A DNA stretch of 64,000 nucleotides from Desulfuromonadaceae bacterium (GTDB taxonomy: Bacteria; Desulfobacterota; Desulfuromonadia; Geobacterales; Pseudopelobacteraceae), in the NCBI GenBank assembly GCA_028687585.1, contig JAQTZV010000005.1, forward strand, positions 62,001 through 126,000, given 5' to 3'. Below the pieces are notes generated by a model, which made no database searches, was not told the DNA's origin, and saw only the letters and a list, made by a program, of their open reading frames with translations. Made by a program: the position numbers and the translations under genes. This document shows positions 41,867 through 52,212 of this stretch, piece after piece; within the stretch, counting starts at the first letter, position 1, and each line of letters starts with the position of its first letter.

Positions 41867-42289
41867 TCAATCACGGAATTTAGCATGGCAGGCAGCGCAT
41901 GCTTCCTCAACCCTTTTGAAAGCAACCTTCGCCTCGGCAAAATCTCCTTTATTTGCCAGATATACCGTGGTAGTTACCGGTTCTTCCAGCTTTGTCGCAA
42001 GTCTCACGAACTTTTTCCGCTGTTCGATATTTTTATGCGGCCTAGACTTCTTCAGATCAGGAAGTGCTGCTAGGATCTTCCCGGCTTCATTCTTGATTGT
42101 TGCGGCATCTCCTTTTAGCAATGCTTCATTGATATTTACTTGGACTTGGGCACACATGGGCATTATCTTGTGAAGCTTTTCCATCTGAGTATATTCTTTG
42201 TGCCTTTTTGTATGATTTTCGCCTTCATGGGCAGACGCCAAACCCTGAATAATCAGAATGGCAATAACAGCTATTGCATATCTTTTCAT
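41867..42289 (-). CDS. Exported c-type cytochrome, class II-like
   Basis: A 140-residue protein with a signal peptide (MKRYAIAVIAILIIQGLASA). The only heme motif is CAACH near the C-terminus (EEACAACHAKFRD), where class II cytochromes (c' and c-556 type) carry it, and the rest is helical. GAGAGGAAATC precedes the ATG. It would act in the periplasm as a one-heme electron carrier. It directly follows the VKOR-thioredoxin gene on the same strand and may share its envelope function. Confidence 0.75.
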   Translation of the reverse strand: MKRYAIAVIAILIIQGLASAHEGENHTKRHKEYTQMEKLHKIMPMCAQVQVNINEALLKGDAATIKNEAGKILAALPDLKKSRPHKNIEQRKKFVRLATKLEEPVTTTVYLANKGDFAEAKVAFKRVEEACAACHAKFRD

Positions 42290-42339
42290 GATTTCCTCTC
42301 AAATTGAATCAGCTTCATTGTCCTTTTTTTGATATAATG

Positions 42340-43407
42340 TCATTTTCCCATTTCAGCGATAGCTTTAATAATTCCCTCATAGCTTATATCTTCTCTACCT
42401 TCCAGATTAACGTGTTTGCCGGTTTTTTCGTTCATAACAACTACTGTCGGGGTCGCCTTGATTTCGTAAGTCCGGTTTATCTTCTCGTTCCAGTTCATGC
42501 CGGATTCTATGTCGGCGAAGTTCATGGAGCGCAGCTTGACACCGTAAGGGGCAATTGCCTTCTGAACATCCTCGGGAGACGGAGTTTTCGTTTTCTTTGC
42601 CAGGACGGCCAATGCCCCGCGCAGCTGGATGTATTTCCCCTTTTCATACAGAAGAAACTGCGTATTGTAGGGGGTAAAATTAGTGGTTTCCGGATGGACA
42701 GGGATATCGACGAAGCCAACCTTGGCAATTGCGGCAATTTTGGGAAACATCTTCGCGATAGCTGGTTCGGTTCTGCGACAGGCCGGACAGAACCAGTCGT
42801 TTATGAAATATACAACTGTATGACTGTCCGTTTTGCCGAGAAACATGTTCAATTCGGCTGCTTCCGCCACTTTTTTAACCCCAAGAACTGCGCCGGACAA
42901 ACCAATAACAGCGGCAAGCATCACGGTAGTTATGAACTTTAGATACGTTTTCATGTTTGCTCTCCTCGATTGCATCTTGTTCCATTTATTCAGCAAAAGT
43001 ACGATTGCCATCAGATAAATAGCCGCTGCGATTGACAGGCAGAGTGGACACCATTTCCCGATTTCATACTTCTGGAGCCAGATGAATCGCAACTCCGCGC
43101 CTGCAGCAGCAGAGACTAAAAGGATGATAAGCATCTCCGACCAGACAAAACGGCGTACCAGGACTAGCATCCCCATAAGCAGAGTGAAAAAAACAACCCC
43201 GAACCAACCGAAATTCAGGCCGAAAATTGTATATAGAGAGACTTCATTGCAAGCACTGGTGCAGATATTCAAGGCGGACATGACCGAAAAAACCAAGCCG
43301 GCAATCACTCCCAGCCACAGAACGACCAGTGCTGACAGGGGAAAACGATTTGATATATTTGATTCCCATAACTCTGTCTTGGGTGAATTAATGTCAGAAA
43401 CTCTCAT
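42340..43407 (-). CDS. VKOR-like membrane protein fused to a DsbA/thioredoxin domain
   Basis: A 355-residue fusion. The first 190 residues form a four-helix VKOR-type domain with CTSAC and WCPLC, the two reactive Cys pairs of disulfide-generating quinone-linked reductases. The C-terminal domain has the thioredoxin-like active site DWFCPACRRTEP and the cis-Pro region KATPTVVVMNE. It would make disulfides in exported proteins by passing electrons to quinone. AGG lies before the ATG. Likely clients include the neighbouring exported cytochrome and the lipoprotein. Disulfide formation in an anaerobe is notable. Confidence 0.88.
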   Translation of the reverse strand: MRVSDINSPKTELWESNISNRFPLSALVVLWLGVIAGLVFSVMSALNICTSACNEVSLYTIFGLNFGWFGVVFFTLLMGMLVLVRRFVWSEMLIILLVSAAAGAELRFIWLQKYEIGKWCPLCLSIAAAIYLMAIVLLLNKWNKMQSRRANMKTYLKFITTVMLAAVIGLSGAVLGVKKVAEAAELNMFLGKTDSHTVVYFINDWFCPACRRTEPAIAKMFPKIAAIAKVGFVDIPVHPETTNFTPYNTQFLLYEKGKYIQLRGALAVLAKKTKTPSPEDVQKAIAPYGVKLRSMNFADIESGMNWNEKINRTYEIKATPTVVVMNEKTGKHVNLEGREDISYEGIIKAIAEMGK

Positions 43408-43513
43408 ACCAACCTCGCTACGGCATTTACGTTTTCTAGTTTACTTTTCAACAGATAGATTCTCAAACCACCTCGCATCTAGACTGACTACTTGGAAATG
43501 GAGTCTTACTAAC

Positions 43514-44371
43514 TCAATGTCCCTTCACTTCCAGAAGCCACACATTTTCACCCTCTGCCTGTCTGCCCAGCTTATCAACGACCTTCCAACGTACCTTGAT
43601 CGGCATGCGTGCCTTGAATTGTGCAGGGTCTTTCGGCTTGAGAACTGCGGCCATGTCAAAGACAGAGTGATACAGGTCACCTGCATACTGTTGCCCATCT
43701 CTGGAGAGCAGCTTCAGTTCTTTGACCTCCACCGGACGGTCGAAAAAGGCATTCACTTCTTCAATGTCCTTGGCCCCTTTATCCATCATGGCGGTAACAC
43801 TCAAAAGACGTGGTGATGACGGCTGCTGTACAACGCTTTCGTCTACAGTTTTACTCAAAGCACTTAACGGACTCTCCTTGCCTTCTACTTGGAGCCGAAT
43901 CTCTTTGACTCCTTTGAACTGACGTAATATCAAGGTGAGTGCACGTGCGGTTGTAGCTTCAGACGATTTATCGAACTCTTTGCTAAAATTGACTGTTACC
44001 GTGCCTTGATCATCATTGATTGCAATAAGACGTATCTCGCTAGATATCGGAATAAATTCGCCTTGGTAACTTCCGATCTCCATACCGCTCAGGAGACGCT
44101 CGATGGCAACCTTTTTAATGCTTCCCTCGTCGAAGGTAAAAAATGGGAATGGAACAACTTTGCCCGGCGTTTTGCTTGAAGGGAAATAGATCACAAAAGC
44201 GTACGCCGTACCCTTGTCAACCGACGGCGCGGAGCCGAAATACTTCTCGTAGGCTGTGGTCGCAATCACTTTTCCCGGTTGAGAAGGTTGCGAGGCTGTC
44301 TCTTTTTTATTGCAGCCGGCCATGCCAGCAATCGTAAGGATCAGCAGTAACATCAGGTAGCATTTTTTCAT
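43514..44371 (-). CDS. Lipoprotein with GerMN-like domain
   Basis: A 285-residue predicted lipoprotein. Lipobox MAGC follows the hydrophobic start MKKCYLMLLLILTIAGMAGC. Residues about 45-175 resemble a GerMN/Sporulation-type domain (GTAYAFVIYFPS, IRLIAINDDQGTVTVNFSKEFD, LTLILRQFKGVKEIRLQVEGK). The ATG at 44371 has GGAG seven bases upstream; the frame above it has no signal. It precedes the VKOR and cytochrome genes on the same strand, about 100 bases apart, and may form one envelope-related unit with them. Confidence 0.75.
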   Translation of the reverse strand: MKKCYLMLLLILTIAGMAGCNKKETASQPSQPGKVIATTAYEKYFGSAPSVDKGTAYAFVIYFPSSKTPGKVVPFPFFTFDEGSIKKVAIERLLSGMEIGSYQGEFIPISSEIRLIAINDDQGTVTVNFSKEFDKSSEATTARALTLILRQFKGVKEIRLQVEGKESPLSALSKTVDESVVQQPSSPRLLSVTAMMDKGAKDIEEVNAFFDRPVEVKELKLLSRDGQQYAGDLYHSVFDMAAVLKPKDPAQFKARMPIKVRWKVVDKLGRQAEGENVWLLEVKGH

Positions 44372-44445
44372 CGGACGCTCCGACGCAAATGGGGATAGTT
44401 CATATCCTTGAACCATCCCCATCGCATCCAAGAAGATGGTGTGAA

Positions 44446-44910
44446 CTACTTTACCGTGTACCAAAATTTGGCGCTACGAACTTTACCATCCTTCAATTGA
44501 AACTTGCACATCACTCCGTATTTACCTTTCTTGGACAGATCGAAGTCGGCGCCGAAATGACCCTGCATAGCCATCAGGTCTTTGCTCTGGTCGCTTTTGT
44601 CAGGGTTCTGAACCTTAACCTTCACATCACCTTCGGTCAGGGCCTTTCCTGTTTTGGCATCCTTGAATTCAACCGCAATGTGATGGGTCTCCTTCATTTC
44701 CCTGGGCATCTCCATGTTCATTGCCTTCATGTGCTCCTTCATGCTCATGACCTTAAAGGTTGCTTTCACGCCATTGACCACTTCCTCATGGGCAACATCA
44801 CCCTGGTGATCGCCATGATCCATCTTCATGGCACTGTGATCCATGGCAAGGGCGGCCATTGGGGCTGAAAAGGCGAGAACTGCTGCTATCAGTACAGTCA
44901 ACTTTTTCAT
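44446..44910 (-). CDS. Exported Met/His-rich protein, likely copper-related
   Basis: A 154-residue protein with a signal peptide (MKKLTVLIAAVLAFSAPMAALA). The mature N-terminus is rich in Met and His (MDHSAMKMDHGDHQGD), as in periplasmic copper or silver chelators. The rest resembles FixH/YtkA-like domains (HIAVEFKDAKTGKALTEGDVKVKVQNPDKS). It sits next to the P-type ATPase and cusCBA, so metal homeostasis is the likely role. It has its own sigma-54 promoter at 44956-44971 and an enhancer-like pair at 45028-45056. Confidence 0.75.
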   Translation of the reverse strand: MKKLTVLIAAVLAFSAPMAALAMDHSAMKMDHGDHQGDVAHEEVVNGVKATFKVMSMKEHMKAMNMEMPREMKETHHIAVEFKDAKTGKALTEGDVKVKVQNPDKSDQSKDLMAMQGHFGADFDLSKKGKYGVMCKFQLKDGKVRSAKFWYTVK

Positions 44911-44955
44911 TGTTTATGTCTCCTTTTTGTTGGTCTAGATATTGGTGTATATTAT

Positions 44956-44971
44956 AGCATTCGTCATGCCA
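44956..44971 (-). promoter_or_regulatory. Sigma-54 promoter of the Met/His-rich protein gene
   Basis: On the minus strand TGGCATGACGAATGCT matches the -24/-12 consensus with correct spacing. The start codon lies about 45 bases downstream of its -12 part. Confidence 0.75.
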
Positions 44972-45027
44972 AGAGGTAACATGCTGATATTGAGGGCTAT
45001 TTAACATATCAAAGGTTTGCTGTTGGA

Positions 45028-45056
45028 GACTATTCCTCAGCAAGTGTAGCATATTC
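45028..45056. promoter_or_regulatory. Enhancer-like pair GACTATTC and GCATATTC
   Basis: Two imperfect GAATATTC-type sites with 21-base spacing, about 60-85 bases above the sigma-54 promoter. TGTAGCATATTCT is shared with the regions at 60.8 and 61.1 kb. Confidence 0.5.
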
Positions 45057-45098
45057 TCTGGTGGATGCGACTGCTCCATAACAGCTCTGTGGCTTCAT

Positions 45099-47570
45099 TC
45101 ATATTTTGGCCCTCCGCAGGCGGAGCGCATTACCTATTACAGAGACAGAACTGAAACTCATCGCTGCGGCGGCGATCATCGGGCTTAACAGGATTCCGAA
45201 GAATGGGTACAGGACGCCAGCTGCCAAAGGAATGCCGAGGGCGTTGTAGAAGAACGCAAAGAACAGATTTTGCCTGATGTTGCCCATGGTGGCTCTGCTC
45301 AGAAGGCAGGCACGCACGATGCCGCGCAGGTCCCCCTTGACCAGAGTTACACCTGCGCTCGCCATGGCGACATCAGTACCGGTGCCCATGGCGATGCCGA
45401 CTTGAGCCTGGGCAAGAGCCGGAGCATCGTTGATGCCGTCACCGGCCATGGCGACAAAGCGCCCTTCAGCCTGAAGTTCTTTCACCTTGGCGGCCTTCCC
45501 TTCCGGGAGAACTTCTGCCAGTACCTCGTCGATTCCAAGATTTTCAGCTACTGCCTGGGCCGTTGTTCGGTTGTCGCCCGTCATCATCACGATGCGGATT
45601 CCTTCAGCGTGCAACTGGCGCAGCGCTTCAAGAGTAGTCTCCTTAATCGGATCGGCAACACAGAGCAATCCGACCGACTTGCCGTCTGCTGCCACAAACA
45701 TGACGGTCTGCCCTTTGCCCTCCATAGATTCCGCCTGATTCAGGAGCGCAGAGGCTTCAATACCCAGGCTTTCAAGCAAATTCCGGTTTCCCAAGGCTAC
45801 TTCGATGCCATCAACTCGACCAGTGACACCTTTGCCTGTAATCGATTGAAACTCTTCAACTGCAACTGTGTCGATGCCGCGCTCTTCTGCTCCGCCGACA
45901 ATCGCCGCGGCCAGGGGGTGTTCGCTCCCCCGTTCCAGGCTTGCCGCCAAGTAAAGAAGCTTCTGCTCATCGAATCCGTCAACGGTTTCAACCGCGACCA
46001 GTTTAGGTTTCCCTTCGGTGAGCGTGCCGGTCTTGTCCACTATCAGGGTATCGACCTTGCGCAAAAGTTCGATCGCTTCGGCGTTCTTGAACAGAATACC
46101 CATAGTCGCCCCCTTGCCGGTAGCGACCATGATTGACATTGGAGTGGCCAGGCCAAGGGCACAGGGGCAGGCAATGATCAGTACCGCCACAGCGTTAATC
46201 AGGGCGTGGGCCATGCGAGGTTCCGGACCGAAGATGCTCCAGACAATAAAGGTGACAATGGCGGACAGAATTACCGTGGGCACGAACCAACCGGCCACCA
46301 CATCGGCCAGTTTCTGGATCGGGGCGCGGCTCCGCTGGGCCTCTGAAACCATCTTGACGATCTGAGCCAGCAGAGTTTCGGCTCCAACCTTTTCTGCGCG
46401 CATTATCAGGCTGCCGGTGCCGTTGACCGTGGCACCTATAACCAGGCTGCCGGCCTCCTTTTCGACCGGTATCGCTTCGCCGCTTATCATGGCTTCATCC
46501 ACGCTGCTCGTTCCCTCGAGTACCGTGCCATCCACCGGTATTTTCTCACCAGGGCGCACCCGGAGACGATCACCGGGATGGACCTGGCCGAGAGGGACAT
46601 CCGCTTCCGTACCGTCATCCCGGACAAGTCTGGCACTCTTGGGGGCAAGCCCCAGCAGCGCCTTGATGGCAGCACCGGTCAGACTGCGGGCCTTCAACTC
46701 AAGCACCTGACCAAGGAGTACCAAAGTGATGATTACTGCAGCAGCCTCGAAGTAGACGGCCACCTCTCCAGCACTGCCGCGGAAAGAAGGCGGGAAGAGG
46801 CCAGGCATTAGTGTAGCCACGATGCTGTAGCCGTAGGCTACGGAAACACCAAGAGAAATCAGGGTAAACATGTTGAGGCTGCGATTTACCAGGGATTGCC
46901 ATCCGCGCACGAAAAAAGGCCAGCCTGCCCAGAGCACCACCGGTGACGCCAGCAGCAGCTCGATCCAGCCATAGGTGCGCGGTGATGCCAGTGACTCCAG
47001 GGGGTGCCCGGGAAGCATATGCCCCATGGCGATAATGAATTCCGGAATAGTCAGGATGAGACTCAAATAGAAACGTCGACTCATATCCAGCAGCTCAGGG
47101 TTTTCACCTTCTGCCACTGCCAATGTCCGGGATTCAAGCGCCATACCGCATTTTGGGCAGGAACCGGGTGTGTCCTGAATGATTTCCGGGTGCATGGGGC
47201 AGGTATACTCGATCCGCTCGGCAGGACCAGCCTCTACAAGAGTTTCCAGGGCCATGCCGCATTTCGGACAGGAACCCGGCACCTCCTGCTCAATTTCCGG
47301 AGGCATCGGACAGGTAAAGATGTTGGTCTTGAGATCGCTCACACTGGCGAGTGTAATCGTTTGCTCCGGTTTCGTTATACCGCTTCCGGTGAAACTGTCC
47401 GGGGATGTTTTGAATTTTTCGAGGCAATGGGTACTGCAAAAGAAATATGTCGTGCCTTCATGTAACAGGGTGGCGGCTGGTGCAGCTATGTCAACTGTCA
47501 TGCCGCAGACCGGGTCAATGGACTGTTGATTGTCATGGATAGCGGCATGTTCTGTATCATTACTAATCAT
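45099..47570 (-). CDS. P1B-type heavy-metal ATPase with YHS and twin HMBD domains
   Basis: An 823-residue copper-type transport ATPase. The N-terminal part holds a YHS domain ([28 protein letters not shown]) and two heavy-metal-binding domains ([21 protein letters not shown] and [22 protein letters not shown]). The membrane core has the ion-channel motif [11 protein letters not shown], the phosphorylation loop [11 protein letters not shown] and [10 protein letters not shown]. Soft-metal export (Cu(I) or Ag(I)) is the usual role of this class. I choose the ATG at 47570, six bases after AAGGAG; the frame opens one TTG earlier. It follows cusA with its ribosome site overlapping the cusA end. Confidence 0.93.
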   Translation of the reverse strand: MISNDTEHAAIHDNQQSIDPVCGMTVDIAAPAATLLHEGTTYFFCSTHCLEKFKTSPDSFTGSGITKPEQTITLASVSDLKTNIFTCPMPPEIEQEVPGSCPKCGMALETLVEAGPAERIEYTCPMHPEIIQDTPGSCPKCGMALESRTLAVAEGENPELLDMSRRFYLSLILTIPEFIIAMGHMLPGHPLESLASPRTYGWIELLLASPVVLWAGWPFFVRGWQSLVNRSLNMFTLISLGVSVAYGYSIVATLMPGLFPPSFRGSAGEVAVYFEAAAVIITLVLLGQVLELKARSLTGAAIKALLGLAPKSARLVRDDGTEADVPLGQVHPGDRLRVRPGEKIPVDGTVLEGTSSVDEAMISGEAIPVEKEAGSLVIGATVNGTGSLIMRAEKVGAETLLAQIVKMVSEAQRSRAPIQKLADVVAGWFVPTVILSAIVTFIVWSIFGPEPRMAHALINAVAVLIIACPCALGLATPMSIMVATGKGATMGILFKNAEAIELLRKVDTLIVDKTGTLTEGKPKLVAVETVDGFDEQKLLYLAASLERGSEHPLAAAIVGGAEERGIDTVAVEEFQSITGKGVTGRVDGIEVALGNRNLLESLGIEASALLNQAESMEGKGQTVMFVAADGKSVGLLCVADPIKETTLEALRQLHAEGIRIVMMTGDNRTTAQAVAENLGIDEVLAEVLPEGKAAKVKELQAEGRFVAMAGDGINDAPALAQAQVGIAMGTGTDVAMASAGVTLVKGDLRGIVRACLLSRATMGNIRQNLFFAFFYNALGIPLAAGVLYPFFGILLSPMIAAAAMSFSSVSVIGNALRLRRAKI

Positions 47571-47580
47571 AAACAACTCC

Positions 47581-50500
47581 TTAATGCTTCATCCCTGAAT
47601 ACTTCAGCCTGCCTTTCTTCAAATCCCGCTTCTTCATCATCACGAAGATAACCGGCGTCATGATCAGCACATGTACCGCCGACGAGATCATCCCGCCGAT
47701 CATCGGAGCTGCGATAGGCTTCATCACGTCGGCACCGGTGCCCGATGACCACATGATCGGAAGCAGACCCAACAGGGCCACGGCCACGGTCATCAGTTTG
47801 GGACGCAGGCGAAGCACCGCCCCCTCGAAAGTCGCGTCATAGATATCCTGTTCGGTACACGGCCCGTTGATGAGCTTCTTATCCAGCGCCTCGTGCAGGT
47901 AGATGACCATTACCACCCCGGTTTCCACGGCAATGCCGTACAGGGCAATGAAACCTACCCAGACCGCAACCGAGAGATTGTAGCCCAAGGCATACACCAG
48001 ATAGACTCCGCCCACCAGTGCGAAAGGAACCGAAAGCATGACCATGCTCGCCTCCAGGGCAGAATGGAAGGTGAAAAAGAGCAGGATGAAGATGATCACT
48101 ATTCCTATCGGCACCAGTATCTGCAGGCGGGCTTTGGCGCGTATCTGGTTCTCCCACTGCCCGGACCAGGCAACGTAGTATCCGGCAGGCAGTTTGAGGT
48201 TCTTCTCCAGCACCTCCTTGGCCTCGGTCACAAAGCCCCCCATGTCCCTGCCACGGACGTTGAGAAAGACCAGCGAACGCAAGAGTCCCCCCTCGCTGTT
48301 GATCTCCGGCGCACCTGTGGAGATTTTAAGCCTGGTTACCAGTGAGAGAGGCACCTGAGCCCCCTCCATGCCTGCCACCAGGATACGGCGAATGGCCGGA
48401 ATGTTGTCGCGGTAGTCGCGGAGATATCGGATCCGGATCGGAAATCGGTTGCGCCCTTCAACGGTGGTGGAGAGCATCTCGCCCCCAAGAGCAGTCTCGA
48501 TGACATCCTGTATGTCACCCACGCTCACCCCGTAACGTGCGGCCGCCTCACGGTCGATGTCGATGTCGATGTAATTGCCTCCGGTGACCCGTTCAGCCAC
48601 CACGTCTGCGGCACCCTTGATCGGCTTGAGGATGGTCTCTGCCTGAAGCGCCAGATCCTTGAGCACATTCAGGTCATTGCCGAAGATCTTGACCCCCAGG
48701 TCGGTGCGCACCCCGGTAGAGAGCATGTTGATGCGGTTGATAATCGGCTGGGTCCAGCCGTTGCGGACGCCGATCTGCTGGAGCTTCGAGTCCAGCTCGG
48801 CCACGATGTCAGCCTTTTTCATGCCGGCTCGCCATTTGTCCTTGGGCTTCAGGATGATGATACTCTCGAACATGGAGACCGGCGCCGGGTCGGTGGAGGT
48901 TTCGGCCCGGCCAACCTTGCCGAGGACATGCTCGACTTCGGGCACGCTCTTGATGATCGTGTCCTGCACCTGTATCAGCCGCTTGGCCTCGGTAATGGAG
49001 ACATTGGGGAGCGTGACCGGCATGTAGAGCAGGGAGCCTTCGTCCAGAGGCGGCATGAACTCGCTCCCCAGGCTCATGAACAGCGGTACGGCAATGATAA
49101 GAGCCACGAGGTTAAGGGCGATGGTGGTCTTTTTCCAGACCAGCACCCAGCGGATCACCGGCGAATAGAGTTTGATAAAGAAGGTGGAAACCGGATTGGA
49201 GCTCTCAGGCGGCATCTTCCCCCGCATGAAGTAATACATCAGCACCGGCACCAGGGTGATGGCGATCAGCGCGGAGCCCATCATGGAGAATGTCTTGGTG
49301 AAGGCCAGCGGGTGGAACAGTTTTCCTTCCTGTCCCTCCAGCATGAAGACCGGCACAAAGGAGAGGACGATGATCGCCAGGGAGAAGAAGATCGCCCTGC
49401 CGACCTGCTTGGCTGAAGTAATGACGACTTCCAGCCTTTTTTCGGCCCGCTGCTCGGGCGGCATCTCGGAGAGGTGGCGGTAGCAGTTCTCCACCATGAT
49501 GACACCGGCATCCACCAGGACGCCGATGGCGATGGCGATTCCTCCGAGCGACATGATGTTCGAACTGACCCCCATCAGCTTCATGGTAATGAAGGCGATC
49601 AGCACCGAAATCGGCAAAGTCAAAACGATCACCAGCGCACTCTGGAAATGGAGCAGGAAGATCAGGATCACCAGCGAGACGACGATCGACTCTTCCAGCA
49701 GGTTTTTCTTCAGGGTATCGATGGCCCGCTGTATCAGGTCGGAGCGGTCGTAGGAAACCATGATCTTGACGCCGGGCGGCAGTCCTTTCTCCAGCTCCTT
49801 GATCTTGACTTTTACCCGGTCGATGACATCTTTGGCATTCTCGCCGTACCGCATGACCACGATGCCGCCCACCGCTTCCCCCTCGCCGTTCATCTCCAGC
49901 AGGCCGCGCCGGATGGCGCCCCCCATCTGAACGGTACCCAGGTTTTTCAGATAAATGGGAGTGCCGCGCATGTCGGCGCCGATCACGATGTTCTCCAGAT
50001 CGGTCTTGGACTTGACGTAGCCACGGCCACGGATCAGGTACTCGGCGTCAGCCTGCTCGATCAGCCTGCCACCCACATCCTTGTTGGAGGCTTTGACCGC
50101 CTCCATGACCTTGCCGACCTTGATTTTATAGGCAAACAGTTTGTTCGGGTCGAGGTCGATCTGGTACTCGCGCACCAAACCGCCGATGGAGGCCACCTCA
50201 GCCACACCCTGGACAGTGTTCAACTGATACCGCACGAACCAATCCTGCAGAGTCCTGAGCTGCTCCAGGTCGTACCCCTTCCCCTCGATGGTGTACCAGA
50301 AGACATGGCCGACACCGGTGCCGTCCGGGCCGAGGGTCGGGACAACACCGGCAGGGAGAAGAGAGGCGGCATAGTTCAACCGCTCAAGGACGCGGGTCCT
50401 GGCCCAGTAGATGTCGGCCTTGTCCTCGAAGATGACATAGATCATGGAGAAACCGAACGCAGAGGAGGCCCGCACAGCACGGACCTGAGGGAGTCCCTGC

Positions 50501-50718
50501 AGGTTGACCGCCAGCGGATAGGTGACTTGGTCCTCCACCACCTGCGGCGAGCGCCCCGGGTAATCGGTAAAAACGATTACCTGATTGTCCGAGAGGTCGG
50601 GAATGGCATCCACCGGTGTTCGGTAGACCGACCAGAGCCCCCAGGCGATGATCAGGCCGAACATCATCAGGACGATGACCCGGTTGCGGGCGGAATATTC
50701 AATAATCTTTTCAATCAT
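47581..50718 (-). CDS. cusA: CusA-type RND heavy-metal efflux pump
   Basis: A 1045-residue inner-membrane RND transporter of the HME class. The start [58 protein letters not shown] and the [14 protein letters not shown] segment of helix 4 are typical of Cu/Ag-specific members. Export across both membranes is expected with CusB and CusC. It follows cusB by 39 bases. Confidence 0.94.
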   Translation of the reverse strand: MIEKIIEYSARNRVIVLMMFGLIIAWGLWSVYRTPVDAIPDLSDNQVIVFTDYPGRSPQVVEDQVTYPLAVNLQGLPQVRAVRASSAFGFSMIYVIFEDKADIYWARTRVLERLNYAASLLPAGVVPTLGPDGTGVGHVFWYTIEGKGYDLEQLRTLQDWFVRYQLNTVQGVAEVASIGGLVREYQIDLDPNKLFAYKIKVGKVMEAVKASNKDVGGRLIEQADAEYLIRGRGYVKSKTDLENIVIGADMRGTPIYLKNLGTVQMGGAIRRGLLEMNGEGEAVGGIVVMRYGENAKDVIDRVKVKIKELEKGLPPGVKIMVSYDRSDLIQRAIDTLKKNLLEESIVVSLVILIFLLHFQSALVIVLTLPISVLIAFITMKLMGVSSNIMSLGGIAIAIGVLVDAGVIMVENCYRHLSEMPPEQRAEKRLEVVITSAKQVGRAIFFSLAIIVLSFVPVFMLEGQEGKLFHPLAFTKTFSMMGSALIAITLVPVLMYYFMRGKMPPESSNPVSTFFIKLYSPVIRWVLVWKKTTIALNLVALIIAVPLFMSLGSEFMPPLDEGSLLYMPVTLPNVSITEAKRLIQVQDTIIKSVPEVEHVLGKVGRAETSTDPAPVSMFESIIILKPKDKWRAGMKKADIVAELDSKLQQIGVRNGWTQPIINRINMLSTGVRTDLGVKIFGNDLNVLKDLALQAETILKPIKGAADVVAERVTGGNYIDIDIDREAAARYGVSVGDIQDVIETALGGEMLSTTVEGRNRFPIRIRYLRDYRDNIPAIRRILVAGMEGAQVPLSLVTRLKISTGAPEINSEGGLLRSLVFLNVRGRDMGGFVTEAKEVLEKNLKLPAGYYVAWSGQWENQIRAKARLQILVPIGIVIIFILLFFTFHSALEASMVMLSVPFALVGGVYLVYALGYNLSVAVWVGFIALYGIAVETGVVMVIYLHEALDKKLINGPCTEQDIYDATFEGAVLRLRPKLMTVAVALLGLLPIMWSSGTGADVMKPIAAPMIGGMISSAVHVLIMTPVIFVMMKKRDLKKGRLKYSGMKH

Positions 50719-50757
50719 GGCAGCAATCCTTGTGGGAGATCGTTTGGTGGTTTGTCA

Positions 50758-52188
50758 TTACATCTTCATGTCATCCATCTTCAAAGTCCCTTTTTTTGCC
50801 GGCGGTTGCTGTGCCGGCGCTACGACTTGACCCTCATGCCCTCCCTGTGGCTGCTGGCCTGCTGACTGGGTCTGACCCTTGGTATCAGGCTTGGCTCCGG
50901 TATGCTGACTGTGGTCCTGGCCACCGCCTTTCAGTTGCGATTCCGAGTCGATCAGGTAGGAACCTGAAACCGCTACCTTGTCACCAGCCTTGATACCGGA
51001 CAGTATCTGAACCTTGTCGTCAATTCGCTCGCCAGCCTGTACCTCACGCGGTTCGAACATCCCCGGAGACATCTCAACCCAGACCAGCTGGCGTTTACCG
51101 GTGTCGATTACCGCCGTAACCGGAACTACGATCCCCTTGGCCAGAGGAACCTTGATGATCGCATTGACGAACATGTCCGGTTTCAATGCATGCTTCGGGT
51201 TGGGCATTTCCACCCGTGCCTTGACCGTATGGGTCTTGGGGTCATGAAACGGATAGACGAAGCTGATCCTGCCGTTGAACATGGCTCCATGTTCTATTGC
51301 TGAGCGTATTTCCACCTGCTGTCCAACCCGCACATACGGGACTTCATTTTCGAAGACATCGATCTCCACCCAGACCTTTGATAGATCGGCAATATTGAAA
51401 AGCACCTCTCCCGTGTTGACGTACTGCCCCTGCTGGACCATTTTTTCGATGACAATGCCGGAGAGCGGCGTGTAGATCGGAAGCCTGATAATCGGCTTGC
51501 CGGCCTTTTCCAGCTCATTGATCTGGTTTTCCTTGACCCCGAAGAGCATCAGACGCTGCTTGGCCGACGCCACCAAGCCGTCGCCGTTCTGAGAAATGGA
51601 GGGAATCGGGGAGTTCTTCAACTGGTCGCGGCTTTTTACCGCCAGAAGGTACTCCTGCTGGGTCGCCACCAGGTCGGGCGAGTAGACCTCTGCCACCGGC
51701 TTGTCCTTGGAAACATATGCGCCTACAGTGTTGACATTGAGCTTATCGATGCGGCCGGCGATCCAGGCGGTGACTTTGGCCTGGCGCGTCTGGTCGTACT
51801 GGACGATGCCGACGGCGTTGATCTCCTTGTTCAGGGTGCCCTGTTTCGCCGCCACGGTGGCGACGTTGGCCATGATGCGCTGATTGGCGGACATGGAGAC
51901 ATGACCGAGCATCTCGGCCAGCTGTTTCTGCTCCGGGGTCTGGGTACCGGTGTCTCCGGCGCCTTCAATCTTCTTGATCAGCTCCATGCCGCAGATCGGA
52001 CAGGTGCCCGGCTTGTCCTTGATGATAAAGGGGTGCATGGAGCAGGTGTAGAGCTGTTTGCCCTGGGCCGCCTTTTGATCAGTCGCCTTACCGGGCTGTT
52101 TCTTTTGCCAGAGGAACCAGCCGCCACCTGCTGCTGCAGCCAGGATAATTACCACCAAGGGGATTGCGATTTTCTTGTTCAGGGCCAT
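50758..52188 (-). CDS. cusB: CusB-type periplasmic adaptor with HMBD motif
   Basis: A 476-residue membrane fusion protein. A signal anchor (KKIAIPLVVIILAAAAGGGWFLW) is followed by a heavy-metal-binding segment TCSMHPFIIKDKPGTCPICGME (about residues 48-69), then the barrel-sandwich and hairpin domains (VYSPLSGIVIEKMVQQGQYV, TVKARVEMPNPKHALKPDMF). The C-terminus is His- and Met-rich (HSQHTGAKPD, KMDDMKM), suiting metal capture. It bridges CusA and the outer-membrane CusC. Confidence 0.9.
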   Translation of the reverse strand: MALNKKIAIPLVVIILAAAAGGGWFLWQKKQPGKATDQKAAQGKQLYTCSMHPFIIKDKPGTCPICGMELIKKIEGAGDTGTQTPEQKQLAEMLGHVSMSANQRIMANVATVAAKQGTLNKEINAVGIVQYDQTRQAKVTAWIAGRIDKLNVNTVGAYVSKDKPVAEVYSPDLVATQQEYLLAVKSRDQLKNSPIPSISQNGDGLVASAKQRLMLFGVKENQINELEKAGKPIIRLPIYTPLSGIVIEKMVQQGQYVNTGEVLFNIADLSKVWVEIDVFENEVPYVRVGQQVEIRSAIEHGAMFNGRISFVYPFHDPKTHTVKARVEMPNPKHALKPDMFVNAIIKVPLAKGIVVPVTAVIDTGKRQLVWVEMSPGMFEPREVQAGERIDDKVQILSGIKAGDKVAVSGSYLIDSESQLKGGGQDHSQHTGAKPDTKGQTQSAGQQPQGGHEGQVVAPAQQPPAKKGTLKMDDMKM

Positions 52189-52212
52189 GGCCGTACCTCG
52201 GTATTGTAAATT

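Noticed and set aside
41763..42173. 136-codon plus-strand frame as a full transposase
   Set aside because: Only its first 30 codons resemble a transposase; the rest is antisense to the cytochrome gene.
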